Shown here one piece after another: positions 18,425-27,440 of a stretch of 48,238 nt of DNA; the first letter of the stretch is position 1; each line of letters starts with the position of its first letter. Made by a program: the position numbers and the translations under genes. This DNA comes from Thermomicrobiales bacterium (GTDB lineage: Bacteria > Chloroflexota > Chloroflexia > Thermomicrobiales > UBA6265), in contig JAGQGU010000051.1 of the NCBI GenBank assembly GCA_020432165.1, forward strand, positions 1 to 48,238, written 5' to 3'. The notes beneath the pieces were generated by a model. That model was not told the DNA's origin. It searched no databases and saw only the letters and a program-made list of their open reading frames with translations.

Positions 18425-19237
18425 ATGGCCGGATTCGGGGAAACACTAAGACAGGCTCGCGCCCTCAAGAATGTCACCTTGCGGGAGGCGGAGACCGAAA
18501 CACGGATCAATCGTCATCATCTGGCTGCGCTGGAAGATGAGGATTTTACCGCGTTACCACCGCAGATCTACACCAGGGGGATTGTCCGCAAGTATGCGAA
18601 CTACCTCGGCCTTGATGCAGGTAAGGTGCTGGATATGTATCGGGAGGCCGCGGGCGTGCCTCGCGATGCCAGCCCGATTCCGCATGTCCCGGCAGAAATG
18701 CCGCGGATGTGGGCTCCCAACTTTGCGATCGTGGCGTTTGGTGTGGTGCTGACAGCCATCGTCTTTGCCTGGGGATATAGCATCTGGCTTTCTCCATCCG
18801 ATCAAACCAACGATTTGGCCGCCACATCAACAACGACCATCAGTGCAACCACGGCCGCCGATACTGTGCGTCCCACAGCCCCGGCAGCACCCACCGCTGT
18901 AGTCACGGCTCCGCCTGCAACAGAAGCAGTCGTAAGCGGTGGCGATAATCAGAACGGCACCGCGGAATACCAGACTGGTATTGGTGTGGCCGTCACCGCC
19001 GATGCAGATATAACCATCCAGGTCGATGGTCAGATTGTCTACGAAGGCACTCTGGGTGCCGGTGAAGAGACTGATCTGTTTGTAGGCACGGATTTCGCCG
19101 TCACCTCGAGTGACGGTAGCGTGACCTACGTCAAGAACAGCTGCGGCACAACATCCAGCGTTTCGATGGGCGAGATCATCGGCGATCACTGGGAGTTCTC
19201 GGCATCCGAGAAATCTTGCCCGGTGCCTGAAGGATAG
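18425..19237 (+). CDS. RodZ-like helix-turn-helix membrane protein
   Basis: This 270-residue protein has the RodZ order: a cytoplasmic HTH domain of the HTH_25 type (about 1-75, MAGFGETLRQAR, LREAETETRI, LEDEDFTALP, YTRGIVRKYANYLGLD), one membrane helix (about 96-118), a Thr/Ala/Pro-rich linker, and an extracytoplasmic DUF4115-like beta domain (GVAVTADADITIQVDGQIVYEGTL in outline). RodZ links MreB to the cell-wall elongation machinery in rods; in organisms without MreB such proteins may have other membrane or regulatory roles. Two Cys residues near the C-terminus (NSCG and KSCP) could form a disulfide. ATG 18425 follows TGGAGC at seven bases; the upstream GTG in frame is less likely. Confidence 0.82.
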   Translation: MAGFGETLRQARALKNVTLREAETETRINRHHLAALEDEDFTALPPQIYTRGIVRKYANYLGLDAGKVLDMYREAAGVPRDASPIPHVPAEMPRMWAPNFAIVAFGVVLTAIVFAWGYSIWLSPSDQTNDLAATSTTTISATTAADTVRPTAPAAPTAVVTAPPATEAVVSGGDNQNGTAEYQTGIGVAVTADADITIQVDGQIVYEGTLGAGEETDLFVGTDFAVTSSDGSVTYVKNSCGTTSSVSMGEIIGDHWEFSASEKSCPVPEG

Positions 19238-19260
19238 TCAACACACAGGAGAGAAACGAT

Positions 19261-19298
19261 ACGCCCTTGATCGGATATCTGATCAAGGGCGTTCGTTT
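19261..19298. terminator. Bidirectional terminator between the RodZ-like and lipid-kinase genes
   Basis: The arms ACGCCCTTGATC (19261-19272) and GATCAAGGGCGT (19281-19292) make a 12-base-pair perfect stem with an eight-base loop. TCGTTT follows on the plus strand, and the mirrored AAACGAT precedes it for the minus strand. It serves both convergent genes. Confidence 0.85.
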
Positions 19299-19303
19299 AT
19301 GCC

Positions 19304-20224
19304 TTATCTACGACCTGACACCGAGATAGAGAGCGCATGTGGCCGAATACTAAACTCGGCAGGTGTGCTATCCGCCACATCACCGTCCAACTGGATTGGC
19401 TGTGGCGTATTGCTCTGGAGCGTGACGCGCTTTGCCTTGCGCAGGGTCACATACGGTGAATCTCGCAGGGCGACAATCGGATTCGCTGCTCGCGCCACGA
19501 CTGCGGCAAGCTCGTGCGCGCGCTTGGCCGTCACGACCATCACATCCAGCAAACCATCATCGGAGCGAATGGATTCATCCAGTCTGAATGCCGAGCTGAT
19601 AACAGCGGAACCATTTGCGATCAACACAAGTGGAGAAACGACATCAAGCTCCTCATCATCAATCGTGATGTGGAACTTGGCGGAATTCTCGAATACCGCA
19701 CGCATCGCGGGCGGCACGTAGGCCAACCAACCCACACGTCGTTTGAGTGCCTCATCGGCATTGTCGAAGATCTTGCTATCGATACCCGTTCCCGCCATGT
19801 GCAGGAAGTAGTGATCGTTGCAAACACCGACATCGAGTTGATGGATATCAAACGGTCCAAAAGCAAGTGCCACCGCGGCCTGAATACTGGTGGGAATGGA
19901 GAGTTCCTGCGCCACGATGTTGGTCGAACCAGCCGGGACGATGCCCATCGGTATCCCAAACTCTTCGACGCCAGCTGCCACTTCGGAGACCGTGCCATCA
20001 CCGCCGCAGGCAATAACACCGTCAGCATCCTTCGCGACTTCCTCAACGAGGGCACGCGTCGAAACATCCCGCCGGGTTTCGTAAATCACCAAATTCACGC
20101 CATCGGGGACCTGCTGACCAAGTGCAGCACGAACCTGCATGGATCCTGTGCGTGTGTTGGGGTTAACAACTGCGACAACCTTGTCACCCGCCACATAGCG
20201 CCGTTTCATGGGTTTCTCAGCCAT
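19304..20224 (-). CDS. Diacylglycerol/lipid kinase family protein
   Basis: This 306-residue protein has the DAGK catalytic domain. NPNTRTGS sits at the N-terminal strand, followed by the nucleotide-binding ACGGDGTVSEV, GIPMGIVPAGSTNIVAQEL and the C-terminal beta domain with HMAGTGIDSKIF and SDDGLLDVMVV. Bacterial members phosphorylate diacylglycerol, ceramide or related lipids, or are uncharacterised like YegS; the substrate is not evident. ATG 20224 (MAEKPMKRRY) with GAGA upstream is preferred over an upstream start in the same frame. It is the last gene of the operon running from the Ser/Thr kinase. Confidence 0.88.
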   Translation of the reverse strand: MAEKPMKRRYVAGDKVVAVVNPNTRTGSMQVRAALGQQVPDGVNLVIYETRRDVSTRALVEEVAKDADGVIACGGDGTVSEVAAGVEEFGIPMGIVPAGSTNIVAQELSIPTSIQAAVALAFGPFDIHQLDVGVCNDHYFLHMAGTGIDSKIFDNADEALKRRVGWLAYVPPAMRAVFENSAKFHITIDDEELDVVSPLVLIANGSAVISSAFRLDESIRSDDGLLDVMVVTAKRAHELAAVVARAANPIVALRDSPYVTLRKAKRVTLQSNTPQPIQLDGDVADSTPAEFSIRPHALSISVSGRR

Positions 20225-20244
20225 GTCTCTCGTACCCGTCTTGA

Positions 20245-20358
20245 TTAGGCAACCTCTTCGTCGGGTCCGAATATCGCCTCGACGATAGCGTTCGCTGCCC
20301 ACGTAGCAGCGGCGGTAAGGACCAGGCCAAGAATTCCACGCGCAACATTCTTCATCAT
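20245..20358 (-). CDS. 37-residue single-pass membrane protein
   Basis: This very small gene encodes MMKNVARGILGLVLTA and on to GPDEEVA at the end. One hydrophobic helix (about 8-29) lies between a basic N-terminus and an acidic C-terminus, giving an N-in orientation by the positive-inside rule. AAGGAGA stands about eight to ten bases before the ATG, a clear ribosome site. It lies between the YggT-like and lipid-kinase genes on the same strand, 49 and 20 bases away. Function unknown; such microproteins often modulate membrane partners. Confidence 0.6.
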   Translation of the reverse strand: MMKNVARGILGLVLTAAATWAANAIVEAIFGPDEEVA

Positions 20359-20407
20359 TAGATGGTCTCCTTCACAGCAGATTCTGCACTGATTGTAGCG
20401 GCAATCC

Positions 20408-20725
20408 CTAAGGTCGTGGGGATGTAGCGGTGAGTCCAAGCGGGAAAAGCACGACAACAGCGATCATGAGGATGTCCACCATGGTCAATGGCCCGAGGAT
20501 CGTCGTGCCAAATCCCGGGACACGCCCCAGAGCATCGGTAATGAACGCTGTCGAGCCAAAGACAACCCTACCGATCCAGACACGATCAGTAACACCCAGC
20601 AACATCATGATCAACCGCACGACCGTGATCGTGGCGCCAACGGCATAGACAAAGAGAATGACTTCCAGTGCCACGCGGTTACGCGCTTCTGTTTCACGTC
20701 GACGTTGCTGCGGATGCTGGATCAT
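20408..20725 (-). CDS. YggT-like small membrane protein
   Basis: This 105-residue protein has a charged N-terminus and two or three hydrophobic segments (about 20-44 and 78-98). They are joined by VWIGRVVFGSTAFITDALGR, which resembles the YggT-family linker between its helices. YggT proteins occur near cell division and cell-wall genes, but their role is unsettled. Its ATG overlaps the coaBC stop as ATGA, so translation is probably coupled. Family assignment is tentative because the sequence is short. Confidence 0.55.
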   Translation of the reverse strand: MIQHPQQRRRETEARNRVALEVILFVYAVGATITVVRLIMMLLGVTDRVWIGRVVFGSTAFITDALGRVPGFGTTILGPLTMVDILMIAVVVLFPLGLTATSPRP

Positions 20726-21930
20726 GAGATCACCTGCCGGGCAAAGATTTCGGCCAATCGCGCAACGATCACACCAGCCAGGTCTTCTTTCGACATCTCC
20801 GCAAGCGATTCCGGTTCGTGACCAGGTATAAGGAGTGTTGCTTGAGAATGGCTCGCGCCGATAGTGGCAACGGCATCGTTGGCAACGATAAGGTCCAGTC
20901 CCTTGGCCTGCAGCTTCTGGGTGGCATTGGCAATCAGGTCGTCCGTTTCCGCGGCAAACCCGACCTTCACCAAACCTGGCTGGGAGATACCGGCAATAAT
21001 ATCCGGATTCTTCACCAGTTCGAGCTGCTGGGTATTCTCATCCGGATTCTTCTTGAGCTTGTGTTCCGATGGATGCGCGGGTCGGAAATCGGCCACGGCC
21101 GCGGCCATAATGAGCGCGTCGGCATCAACGATGGCTGCCTGAACTGCAGACTGCATCTCCAGCGCCGTCGTGATCCGCACCGGTGTCACACCAATCGGCA
21201 GCGTCGCCACCGTCGGACCGGCGATCAGGGTGACCTCAGCCCCGGCATCCATCGCAGCCTGTGCGAGAGCATTGCCCATGGCACCGCTGGAGCCGTTCCC
21301 AATGAAGCGCACCGGATCGATGGGTTCGTGGGTACCACCGGAGGTGATGACGATCCTCTTACCGTTTAGGACACCACCAGCACCAAGCACACAACGCGCC
21401 TCTGCGAGGAGGCGGTCAACCGCGGCAAGGCGACCATCACCTGCGGCACCGGAAGCAAGGCGGCCTGCTTCTGGAGAAATCACACGTACACCCCGAGACC
21501 GCAGAGTCTCCAGATTCGCCTGCGTGGCGGCGTGATGCCACATGCGGTGTTCCATTGCAGGTGCAATCAGGATTGGCGCCTGGGTAGCGAGCAACACCGC
21601 CCCGAGCATATCGTCGGCAAATCCGCCTGCTATTTTGGCAATGCTATTGGCGGTGGCGGGTGCGACTATCACAAGATCAGCTGTGGCAGCCAGCGTGACG
21701 TGGCCGGAATGCTCACCTTCCCATCCCTCAAAGACGGATGTGTGCACGGAATTATGCGTGATAGCCGCAAAGGAGAGTGGCTGCACAAACTCACAGGCCG
21801 AAGCTGTGAGAATCGCGTGCACATCGGCACCCAACTGCACGAGCTTGCTGGCGAAATCGATAGCTTTATACGCCGCGATTCCACCGCTCACTCCCAGAAC
21901 AATGCGCTTACCAACGAGTGGTTCAGGCAT
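20722..21930 (-). CDS. coaBC: Bifunctional phosphopantothenoylcysteine decarboxylase/synthetase
   Basis: This enzyme makes 4'-phosphopantetheine for CoA: CoaB joins cysteine to phosphopantothenate and CoaC decarboxylates the product with FMN. In 402 residues the CoaC domain shows GVSGGIAAYK, the catalytic His77 and APATANS. The motif usually written PxMNxxMW reads PAMEHRMW (124-131), with Glu127 in place of Asn. The usual redox Cys of the flexible flap is Ser160 (LASGAAGDGR). The CoaB domain has VITSGGTHEPIDPVRF, NGSSGAMGNALA, AAAVADFRP and the conserved KLKKN. ATG 21930 has GGGAGA seven bases upstream and overlaps the aldolase stop by eight bases; the first in-frame start upstream lies inside that gene. 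Confidence 0.95.
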   Translation of the reverse strand: MPEPLVGKRIVLGVSGGIAAYKAIDFASKLVQLGADVHAILTASACEFVQPLSFAAITHNSVHTSVFEGWEGEHSGHVTLAATADLVIVAPATANSIAKIAGGFADDMLGAVLLATQAPILIAPAMEHRMWHHAATQANLETLRSRGVRVISPEAGRLASGAAGDGRLAAVDRLLAEARCVLGAGGVLNGKRIVITSGGTHEPIDPVRFIGNGSSGAMGNALAQAAMDAGAEVTLIAGPTVATLPIGVTPVRITTALEMQSAVQAAIVDADALIMAAAVADFRPAHPSEHKLKKNPDENTQQLELVKNPDIIAGISQPGLVKVGFAAETDDLIANATQKLQAKGLDLIVANDAVATIGASHSQATLLIPGHEPESLAEMSKEDLAGVIVARLAEIFARQVIS

Positions 21931-22987
21931 GGGCAATCTCCCGTATGGCCACGACCGCCCGATCGATATCACTATCCGTAATCTGATAATGCGTCACCAA
22001 CCGAATACCCGCGGCCCCGAGACTCACTGCCAGTATGCCGCGTTCGCGCAGCATGGCCACGACCTCCGTCTGATCACGTTGGCTCTTGAAGATAACGATG
22101 TTCGTCTGCACGGTATCGAGATCTATGCTGAAAGCCGGATACTCCGCGATCGTTTCCGCCAGCAGTCGCGCCCGCGCATGATCTTCGGGTAGACGTGCGA
22201 TCATCGTATCCATCGCTACCTGTGCAGCTGCGGCAATCACGCCGGACTGTCGGAGCGCGCCACCGAGCAACTTGCGCTTGGTGCGGACCTTGTCGATAAA
22301 GGCCAGGTCACCAACAACCATGGAACCGACCGGTGCACCCAGGCCCTTGCTGAAGCAGAACTGCACCGAATCAACTTGCTGAGCGATCTCACGGACCGGA
22401 ATGCCGAGGGCCGCAGCCGCATTGAAGATCCGGGCACCATCCATATGGATCGGCAGGCCGCGTTCATCCGCCAGGGCTCGTACCTGTGCAATATATTCTT
22501 GGGACAGAACCGTACCACCACAGAAGTTGTGGGTGTTCTCAATCGCAATCAGGGCTGGCTGGGCACCACCCGGGCCGGCTGGCATGGTGGCGATAGCCAG
22601 GGCATCCAACGGCAACGTGCCATCGGTATTGGTCGGCACCGCACGCGGCATCACACCACCAAGTGCGGAGATACCACCGGACTCGCTACCGAGGATATGG
22701 CAACGATCCCCAAGAATCACCTGCTGACCAGGAGCACAATGGGTGATGACGCTGCTGAGGTTGCCCATGGTACCGCTCGGCATGAAGACCCCGGCTTCCT
22801 TCCCCAGCACCTCGGCACAATGCACTTCCAGGCGGTTGACAGTGGGATCCTCTCCGAACTGGTCATCGCCAACTTCGGCGTTCGCCATGGCAGCACGCAT
22901 GGCATCGGTCGGATGCGTCACCGTATCCGAGCGCAGATCAACGAGTCCAACCGCAGCCTGAGTTTGACGTTCTCCGTACATGTTCAT
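21923..22987 (-). CDS. ltaE: L-threonine aldolase, beta-eliminating lyase family
   Basis: This PLP-dependent fold-type I enzyme cleaves threonine or allo-threonine to glycine and acetaldehyde. The 354 residues show [11 protein letters not shown] near the start, [24 protein letters not shown], the PLP-contacting ENTHNFCGG and [11 protein letters not shown], and the PLP lysine in [13 protein letters not shown]. Length is typical. Two starts compete: ATG 22987, very close to AAAGGG, and ATG 22981, eight bases from it and better spaced. It begins six bases after the kinase stop and overlaps coaBC by eight bases, so it is firmly in the operon. Confidence 0.93.
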   Translation of the reverse strand: MNMYGERQTQAAVGLVDLRSDTVTHPTDAMRAAMANAEVGDDQFGEDPTVNRLEVHCAEVLGKEAGVFMPSGTMGNLSSVITHCAPGQQVILGDRCHILGSESGGISALGGVMPRAVPTNTDGTLPLDALAIATMPAGPGGAQPALIAIENTHNFCGGTVLSQEYIAQVRALADERGLPIHMDGARIFNAAAALGIPVREIAQQVDSVQFCFSKGLGAPVGSMVVGDLAFIDKVRTKRKLLGGALRQSGVIAAAAQVAMDTMIARLPEDHARARLLAETIAEYPAFSIDLDTVQTNIVIFKSQRDQTEVVAMLRERGILAVSLGAAGIRLVTHYQITDSDIDRAVVAIREIAHA

Positions 22988-22993
22988 ATCCCT

Positions 22994-24301
22994 TTATCCA
23001 GCCGGTTCGATAGCGGCATCCTCGGTGGGCGTTTCAGGTTCAAGTGGTTCAATGACCGGTTCATCCGTCGGAGCTTCAGTCGCGGGAACCTCAGTTGGCA
23101 CCGCTGTGGGCGGCTCAGTCGGGATCATCGTTGGCACTTCGGTCGGTTCGTTTCCGATCGGATCAATAACACCATTTTCCTGTGTTGCGGTGGCAGTGGG
23201 TGTCAGCACCTCTTGTGTCGTATTGTCGCCGAATCCGGGCAAATTGATATTGATATCGCGATCACCCATAAGCTGAATAGCACCCCAGAGCGCTATGCCG
23301 AGTATCCCCAGCATGAGGACAGCGATCAACCCTTTCATGGCACCGTTGAGCCCGGCCCCCACATCCTCAGGGTATGCAGGGGTGTAGGAGATCGGCTGAT
23401 TCAGGGGCGCTGAGGGTGGCGTGGTGATGACCGTTGTTTGCTGGGTCGATCCACTCGCAAGCGCCTGACCAATCGCCTGCTTCATTGCGCGGGCACTACC
23501 AAACCGACGTTGCGGCTGCTTGGCCATACTCTGCACTACCACCGCATCCATCTGGGAGGTGATACCTCGCTGAGGCAAACGCACACTCGGTGGAGTCACT
23601 GGCACATTGATGTGCTGCATCATGATTTCGCGCGGGGTACCGGTGTACGGCAGTGTGCCAGTCATCATTTCGTAGAGCATGACGCCGGTCGCATACAAAT
23701 CGGCGGATGGCGTCAATGCCAAACCCTGTGCCTGTTCGGGAGCCATATAGTCGACGGTACCAATAGTCATTCCATCAGTCGTGAGACCAGCATCACCGCC
23801 GGTTTCGGCGACCCCGAAATCGGTGACCCGGGCGACCCCATCGTTGCCGATAAGGATATTTTGCGGCTTGATATCACGATGGACGATGCCAGCAGCATGA
23901 ATGGCTTGCAGGCCATCGAGCACATTGCCGATGATGCGGCGGATCTCACGCATTTCCATTGGTGCGCGCTGCGCGATGAGTTGCTTCAGCGTTTGCCCAT
24001 CGACAAATTGCATGACGATGTAGAGAACACCCTGCTCCTGGCCAAAATCGTAGATATCCACGACATTGTTCTGTCGCACTGAGGCAGCAACGCGTGCCTC
24101 GTCGCGAAATCGCTGCACGAAAACCGCATCATCAGTCAACTTGCGATGCAGAATCTTGATCGCCACCGGTCGACTAAGCTTCTCATCCCAACCACGCCAG
24201 GTAGTGGCATGCGCACCCTCGCCAACAATTGAGTCGAGGCGATAGCGATCGGCAAGCAAGTGCGGGAACTGGTTGTCAGTGGCGTTGGGCAAGAGGTTCA
24301 T
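22994..24301 (-). CDS. Transmembrane Ser/Thr protein kinase (PknB-type)
   Basis: This 435-residue eukaryotic-like kinase has an intact catalytic core: the glycine loop VGEGAHATTW at 26-35, VAIK with Lys49, the catalytic HRDIKPQN, TDFG, and the GTVDYMAPEQ activation segment. A linker and one membrane helix (KGLIAVLMLGILGIALWGAI) lead to a short extracellular tail of Thr, Pro, Glu and Val repeats, without PASTA domains. The ligand is therefore not the usual muropeptide-type. ATG 24301 places the kinase domain about 15 residues in. It is first in the operon with ltaE, coaBC, YggT-like and lipid-kinase genes and divergent from the MFS gene, with 92 bases between them. Confidence 0.93.
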   Translation of the reverse strand: MNLLPNATDNQFPHLLADRYRLDSIVGEGAHATTWRGWDEKLSRPVAIKILHRKLTDDAVFVQRFRDEARVAASVRQNNVVDIYDFGQEQGVLYIVMQFVDGQTLKQLIAQRAPMEMREIRRIIGNVLDGLQAIHAAGIVHRDIKPQNILIGNDGVARVTDFGVAETGGDAGLTTDGMTIGTVDYMAPEQAQGLALTPSADLYATGVMLYEMMTGTLPYTGTPREIMMQHINVPVTPPSVRLPQRGITSQMDAVVVQSMAKQPQRRFGSARAMKQAIGQALASGSTQQTTVITTPPSAPLNQPISYTPAYPEDVGAGLNGAMKGLIAVLMLGILGIALWGAIQLMGDRDININLPGFGDNTTQEVLTPTATATQENGVIDPIGNEPTEVPTMIPTEPPTAVPTEVPATEAPTDEPVIEPLEPETPTEDAAIEPAG

Positions 24302-24393
24302 CCGAAACGTACAGCGCGTCGAGACACTGTACATATGATAGTACGGTTGCGGCACATGAGATGCTCTGCGATGCTGACAGCGGAGGAGATGCA

Positions 24394-25614
24394 ATGACCC
24401 AACCTTCGGAATCAATGACGCGCAATGTGCTGATCTGGATGTGCGTGCTGATTGCCGCCAACCAGCTGGCGTTCAGTGCAAACACACCGATCCTGGCGCA
24501 GTATGCCGAGAGCTTTGGCGTCAGCATGACCGCGATCGGTTTCACGTTCGCGATCTATGGGTTAGCCCGCCTCCTGCTCAATATTCCGGCTGGGAATACG
24601 GCAGACAGGTTTGGCCGCAAAGAGGCACTCGCTATTGGCGGCGCGCTTTCGGCACTCTCGGCAGTTGGCTGCGCGATTGCGCCAACCTATGAACTCTTTC
24701 TGGCTGCGCGTTTCCTTGGTGGTGCCGGAGCAGCCTTCGTGCTGACCGGCGGACAAATCGTGCTGGCAGATATCGCGCTACCGCACAATCGCGGTCGCCT
24801 CATGTCTATTTATCAGGGTGTCTTCCTGGCAACTGCCGGACTAGGTGCGATTCCCGGCGGTTGGTTGGCCGATCACTACGGTATCGCATCGCCATTCTGG
24901 GCGTCGGCTATCTTCTGCGCGTTGGTGACTGTCGTCGCGTTGATGTTCGTTCCAGAGACGCGCGAGATGGGTCGAGCCAAGACGGGCTCGCACTCACATC
25001 AACCGGCCACGAGTTTTCTTCAGCAACTGCGCATACTCTCCCGCAATGAAGGATTGATGCTCATCGGACTGATCGGGTTGATGGCCGCCTTCGGTCGGAC
25101 CGGGGGTGTCTTTAACATCATCCCGTTGATGGCCGAAAATGACCTCCATCTGACATCGACACAGATCGGCTTCGGGCTGGGTATGATCAGCATCGTCAGT
25201 CTTGTGTTCGTCATGCCAAGTGGTGTGTTGGTAGATAAGTTGGGTCGTAAGCCCGTATTGGTACCAGCCACGCTCCTGAGCGGAGCAGGATTTCTGCTCT
25301 TCATGTTCGCAAGCGACTACCGGTCGTTCCTGCTGGCCTGCTTCATCTGGAGCTGCGCCGGCGGATTCGCAGGTGGGGCACCTGCCGCGTACGCCGCGGA
25401 TATGGCACCCGCCGGTATGAATGCCGCTGCCATGGGGCTCTATAGGGCGCTGATGGACGTTGGCTACGTCGCTGGTCCACTGGCTCTGGGATTTATGGGT
25501 GATACCTGGAGCGTCGATTTCGCCCTGTTGGTAACCGCCACGCTGATCATCGGAACAGCGATCCTCTTCGCGATCCGGGCTCCGGAATCGAAACCAGTCA
25601 CACGGGTGATCTAG
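24394..25614 (+). CDS. Major facilitator superfamily transporter
   Basis: This 406-residue protein has twelve predicted hydrophobic segments. MFS motif A between helices 2 and 3 reads GNTADRFGRKEAL, repeated in the second half as GVLVDKLGRKPVLVP. A conserved RFLGGAGAAFVLTGGQIVLAD follows helix 4. This fits the drug:H+ antiporter or sugar-efflux branches, but the substrate cannot be named. ATG 24394 has GGAGGAG seven bases upstream. Its stop codon overlaps the convergent histidine kinase stop on a shared CTAG, with no room for a terminator. Confidence 0.88.
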   Translation: MTQPSESMTRNVLIWMCVLIAANQLAFSANTPILAQYAESFGVSMTAIGFTFAIYGLARLLLNIPAGNTADRFGRKEALAIGGALSALSAVGCAIAPTYELFLAARFLGGAGAAFVLTGGQIVLADIALPHNRGRLMSIYQGVFLATAGLGAIPGGWLADHYGIASPFWASAIFCALVTVVALMFVPETREMGRAKTGSHSHQPATSFLQQLRILSRNEGLMLIGLIGLMAAFGRTGGVFNIIPLMAENDLHLTSTQIGFGLGMISIVSLVFVMPSGVLVDKLGRKPVLVPATLLSGAGFLLFMFASDYRSFLLACFIWSCAGGFAGGAPAAYAADMAPAGMNAAAMGLYRALMDVGYVAGPLALGFMGDTWSVDFALLVTATLIIGTAILFAIRAPESKPVTRVI

Positions 25615-27440
25615 ACCAATCCCTTCAACGTGTGTTTGCGCGCGCGCTTCGCGGCTTTCTTGCGCTTCATCGGGAGCGTGAAGGTAAACTCTGCGCCTTC
25701 GCCTGGTGTGCTCTCCACCCAAATACGGCCGCCGTGCAAGCGCACGATATTCTGAGCAATGGCAAGTCCCAGACCGGTGCCATCGGAACGACGGGCTTTG
25801 TCCGACTTGTAGAAACGTTCAAAGAGACGCGCCTGCTCCGCATCCGGAATACCGACACCTGTATCTTTGAGCGCCACATAGACCGTGTTCTTCTCCCGCC
25901 AGGCACGCAACGTCACCTTGCCCCCACCGGGAGTGAACTTGATGGCGTTGTGCAACAGGTTAATAAGAACTTGCTCGATGCGGCCGACATCGACAGCCAT
26001 TTCAGGCAACTCATCTTCCAGATCGATCTCAAGCGTGAGCCCTGCCCGTTCAATCTGCTCCTGCAAACGGCCAGCGCCATGGCGGAGCACCTCGTCAATT
26101 AGCTGATACTCCAGTCTCAACGGGGTACGGCCCGCCTCTAACCGCGCGAAATCGAGCAAGTCCTCTAGCAACGCGTTTAGCCGATCGATCTCACCCACGA
26201 TACGGGCGAGGAAATCCAGCGCGACTTCCGGCTCCTCAACAGCGCCTGCTTCCAGGGTCTCGACCATCGCCCGAATCGAGGTTAATGGCGTACGCAACTC
26301 GTGCGAAACGTTAGCGACAAACTCTCGACGCACGGTTTCCAGACGGCGAATCTCGGTGACATCATGGAGCACCACCAAACCCAACTTCTCGTGCACACCC
26401 TGAACCACACCGGCGTGCACCTGAATGGCTCGCCTCTCGATGCCGTGTTCGACCGTACCGGTAGCATTTTCCTTGCCATCGAAAGCCTTGTTGAGCACGC
26501 GTGCGATCTCATAGTCACGCGCAGCTTGCACGAATGGCTTACCGACTACCTCTTCCTCCGCCGAGTTCAGCATTTGCTCGGCGGCGGGATTCATGCGCAA
26601 TACCAATCCCTGCTCATCGGTCAGGACCACGCCATCGAGCAGGCCTTCCAGCACTGATTCGAGACGAAGACTGGTCTGCTCTTGTCGTTCCATCACATCT
26701 TCGAGGCGATCAGCCATGCGATTGAATGCGCGACCCACGCCATTGATTTCCCGAATCGGAACCTCGGGCACGCGAGCACTGAAATCGCCGACGGCAATCC
26801 GCATCGCCTGGCGTGTCAAATCTTCCAGAGGGCGTGCCAATCTGCCAGCGAAATACCAGCCGGCAACAGCGAACGCGACGATACTGAACAGGCAAGCCAG
26901 GATAATTGCACGCAGGATAGATACGACTGAATGCTGGACCTCAGTAGTGGGTACGCTGACCCGGAGAATCAGTCCATCACTGTTGGGCACCTGCACTGCC
27001 ACATACAGGCTAGGTTCGCCCGACGAGGTACTCCGCCGCCGATCCCAGCCAGTACCATCTTCACGGGCAGCTACTACCTCTGACTTGTCATTCTGATTAA
27101 CGACATTCTGTTCTCCGAACTCCGTATCGACAAGCACCGCTCCGTCGGCGGCGATAAGCGTCATGCGGGTATCGGTGGCATCGGCAAATTGGAGCAACTC
27201 CTGATCGAGGTCGAGAGTCCGGTCTGGATCCTCAAGGAGATATGAGACGACATACGCCGCTATCTGGGCGTTGCCCTCGAGATCACTTCGTAACGTGGTT
27301 ACGCGAGTCTCCTCGGCGGTATTGGAGAGCAGGAAATAGAGGCCAACAAATATCACCAGGGAAAGCACAATGAATGGGATTGCTACCCGCCATCGCAGCG
27401 AACCGCGCATACGATCCCAGGCGTGATTGACCCAGTCCAT
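25611..27440 (-). CDS. Membrane sensor histidine kinase (PhoR/WalK-like)
   Basis: This 609-residue sensor is laid out as follows: membrane helix 1 (about 19-38), an extracytoplasmic domain of roughly 130 residues, helix 2 (about 170-190), HAMP, a PAS domain (LESVLEGLLDGVVLTDEQG), HisKA with phospho-acceptor His380 in VSHELRTPL, and HATPase_c with INLLHNAIKFTPGG, DTGVGIP, FERFYKSD and GTGLGLAI. The layout matches PhoR/WalK kinases that sense envelope or phosphate state. A basic C-terminal tail (KRKKAAKRARKHT) follows. Its ATG shares one base with the regulator's stop (TAATG), so the pair is co-translated. Confidence 0.94.
   Translation of the reverse strand: MDWVNHAWDRMRGSLRWRVAIPFIVLSLVIFVGLYFLLSNTAEETRVTTLRSDLEGNAQIAAYVVSYLLEDPDRTLDLDQELLQFADATDTRMTLIAADGAVLVDTEFGEQNVVNQNDKSEVVAAREDGTGWDRRRSTSSGEPSLYVAVQVPNSDGLILRVSVPTTEVQHSVVSILRAIILACLFSIVAFAVAGWYFAGRLARPLEDLTRQAMRIAVGDFSARVPEVPIREINGVGRAFNRMADRLEDVMERQEQTSLRLESVLEGLLDGVVLTDEQGLVLRMNPAAEQMLNSAEEEVVGKPFVQAARDYEIARVLNKAFDGKENATGTVEHGIERRAIQVHAGVVQGVHEKLGLVVLHDVTEIRRLETVRREFVANVSHELRTPLTSIRAMVETLEAGAVEEPEVALDFLARIVGEIDRLNALLEDLLDFARLEAGRTPLRLEYQLIDEVLRHGAGRLQEQIERAGLTLEIDLEDELPEMAVDVGRIEQVLINLLHNAIKFTPGGGKVTLRAWREKNTVYVALKDTGVGIPDAEQARLFERFYKSDKARRSDGTGLGLAIAQNIVRLHGGRIWVESTPGEGAEFTFTLPMKRKKAAKRARKHTLKGLV

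Noticed and set aside
22376-23413. 345-codon plus-strand frame
   Set aside because: Antisense to the threonine aldolase and Ser/Thr kinase genes; no supported product.
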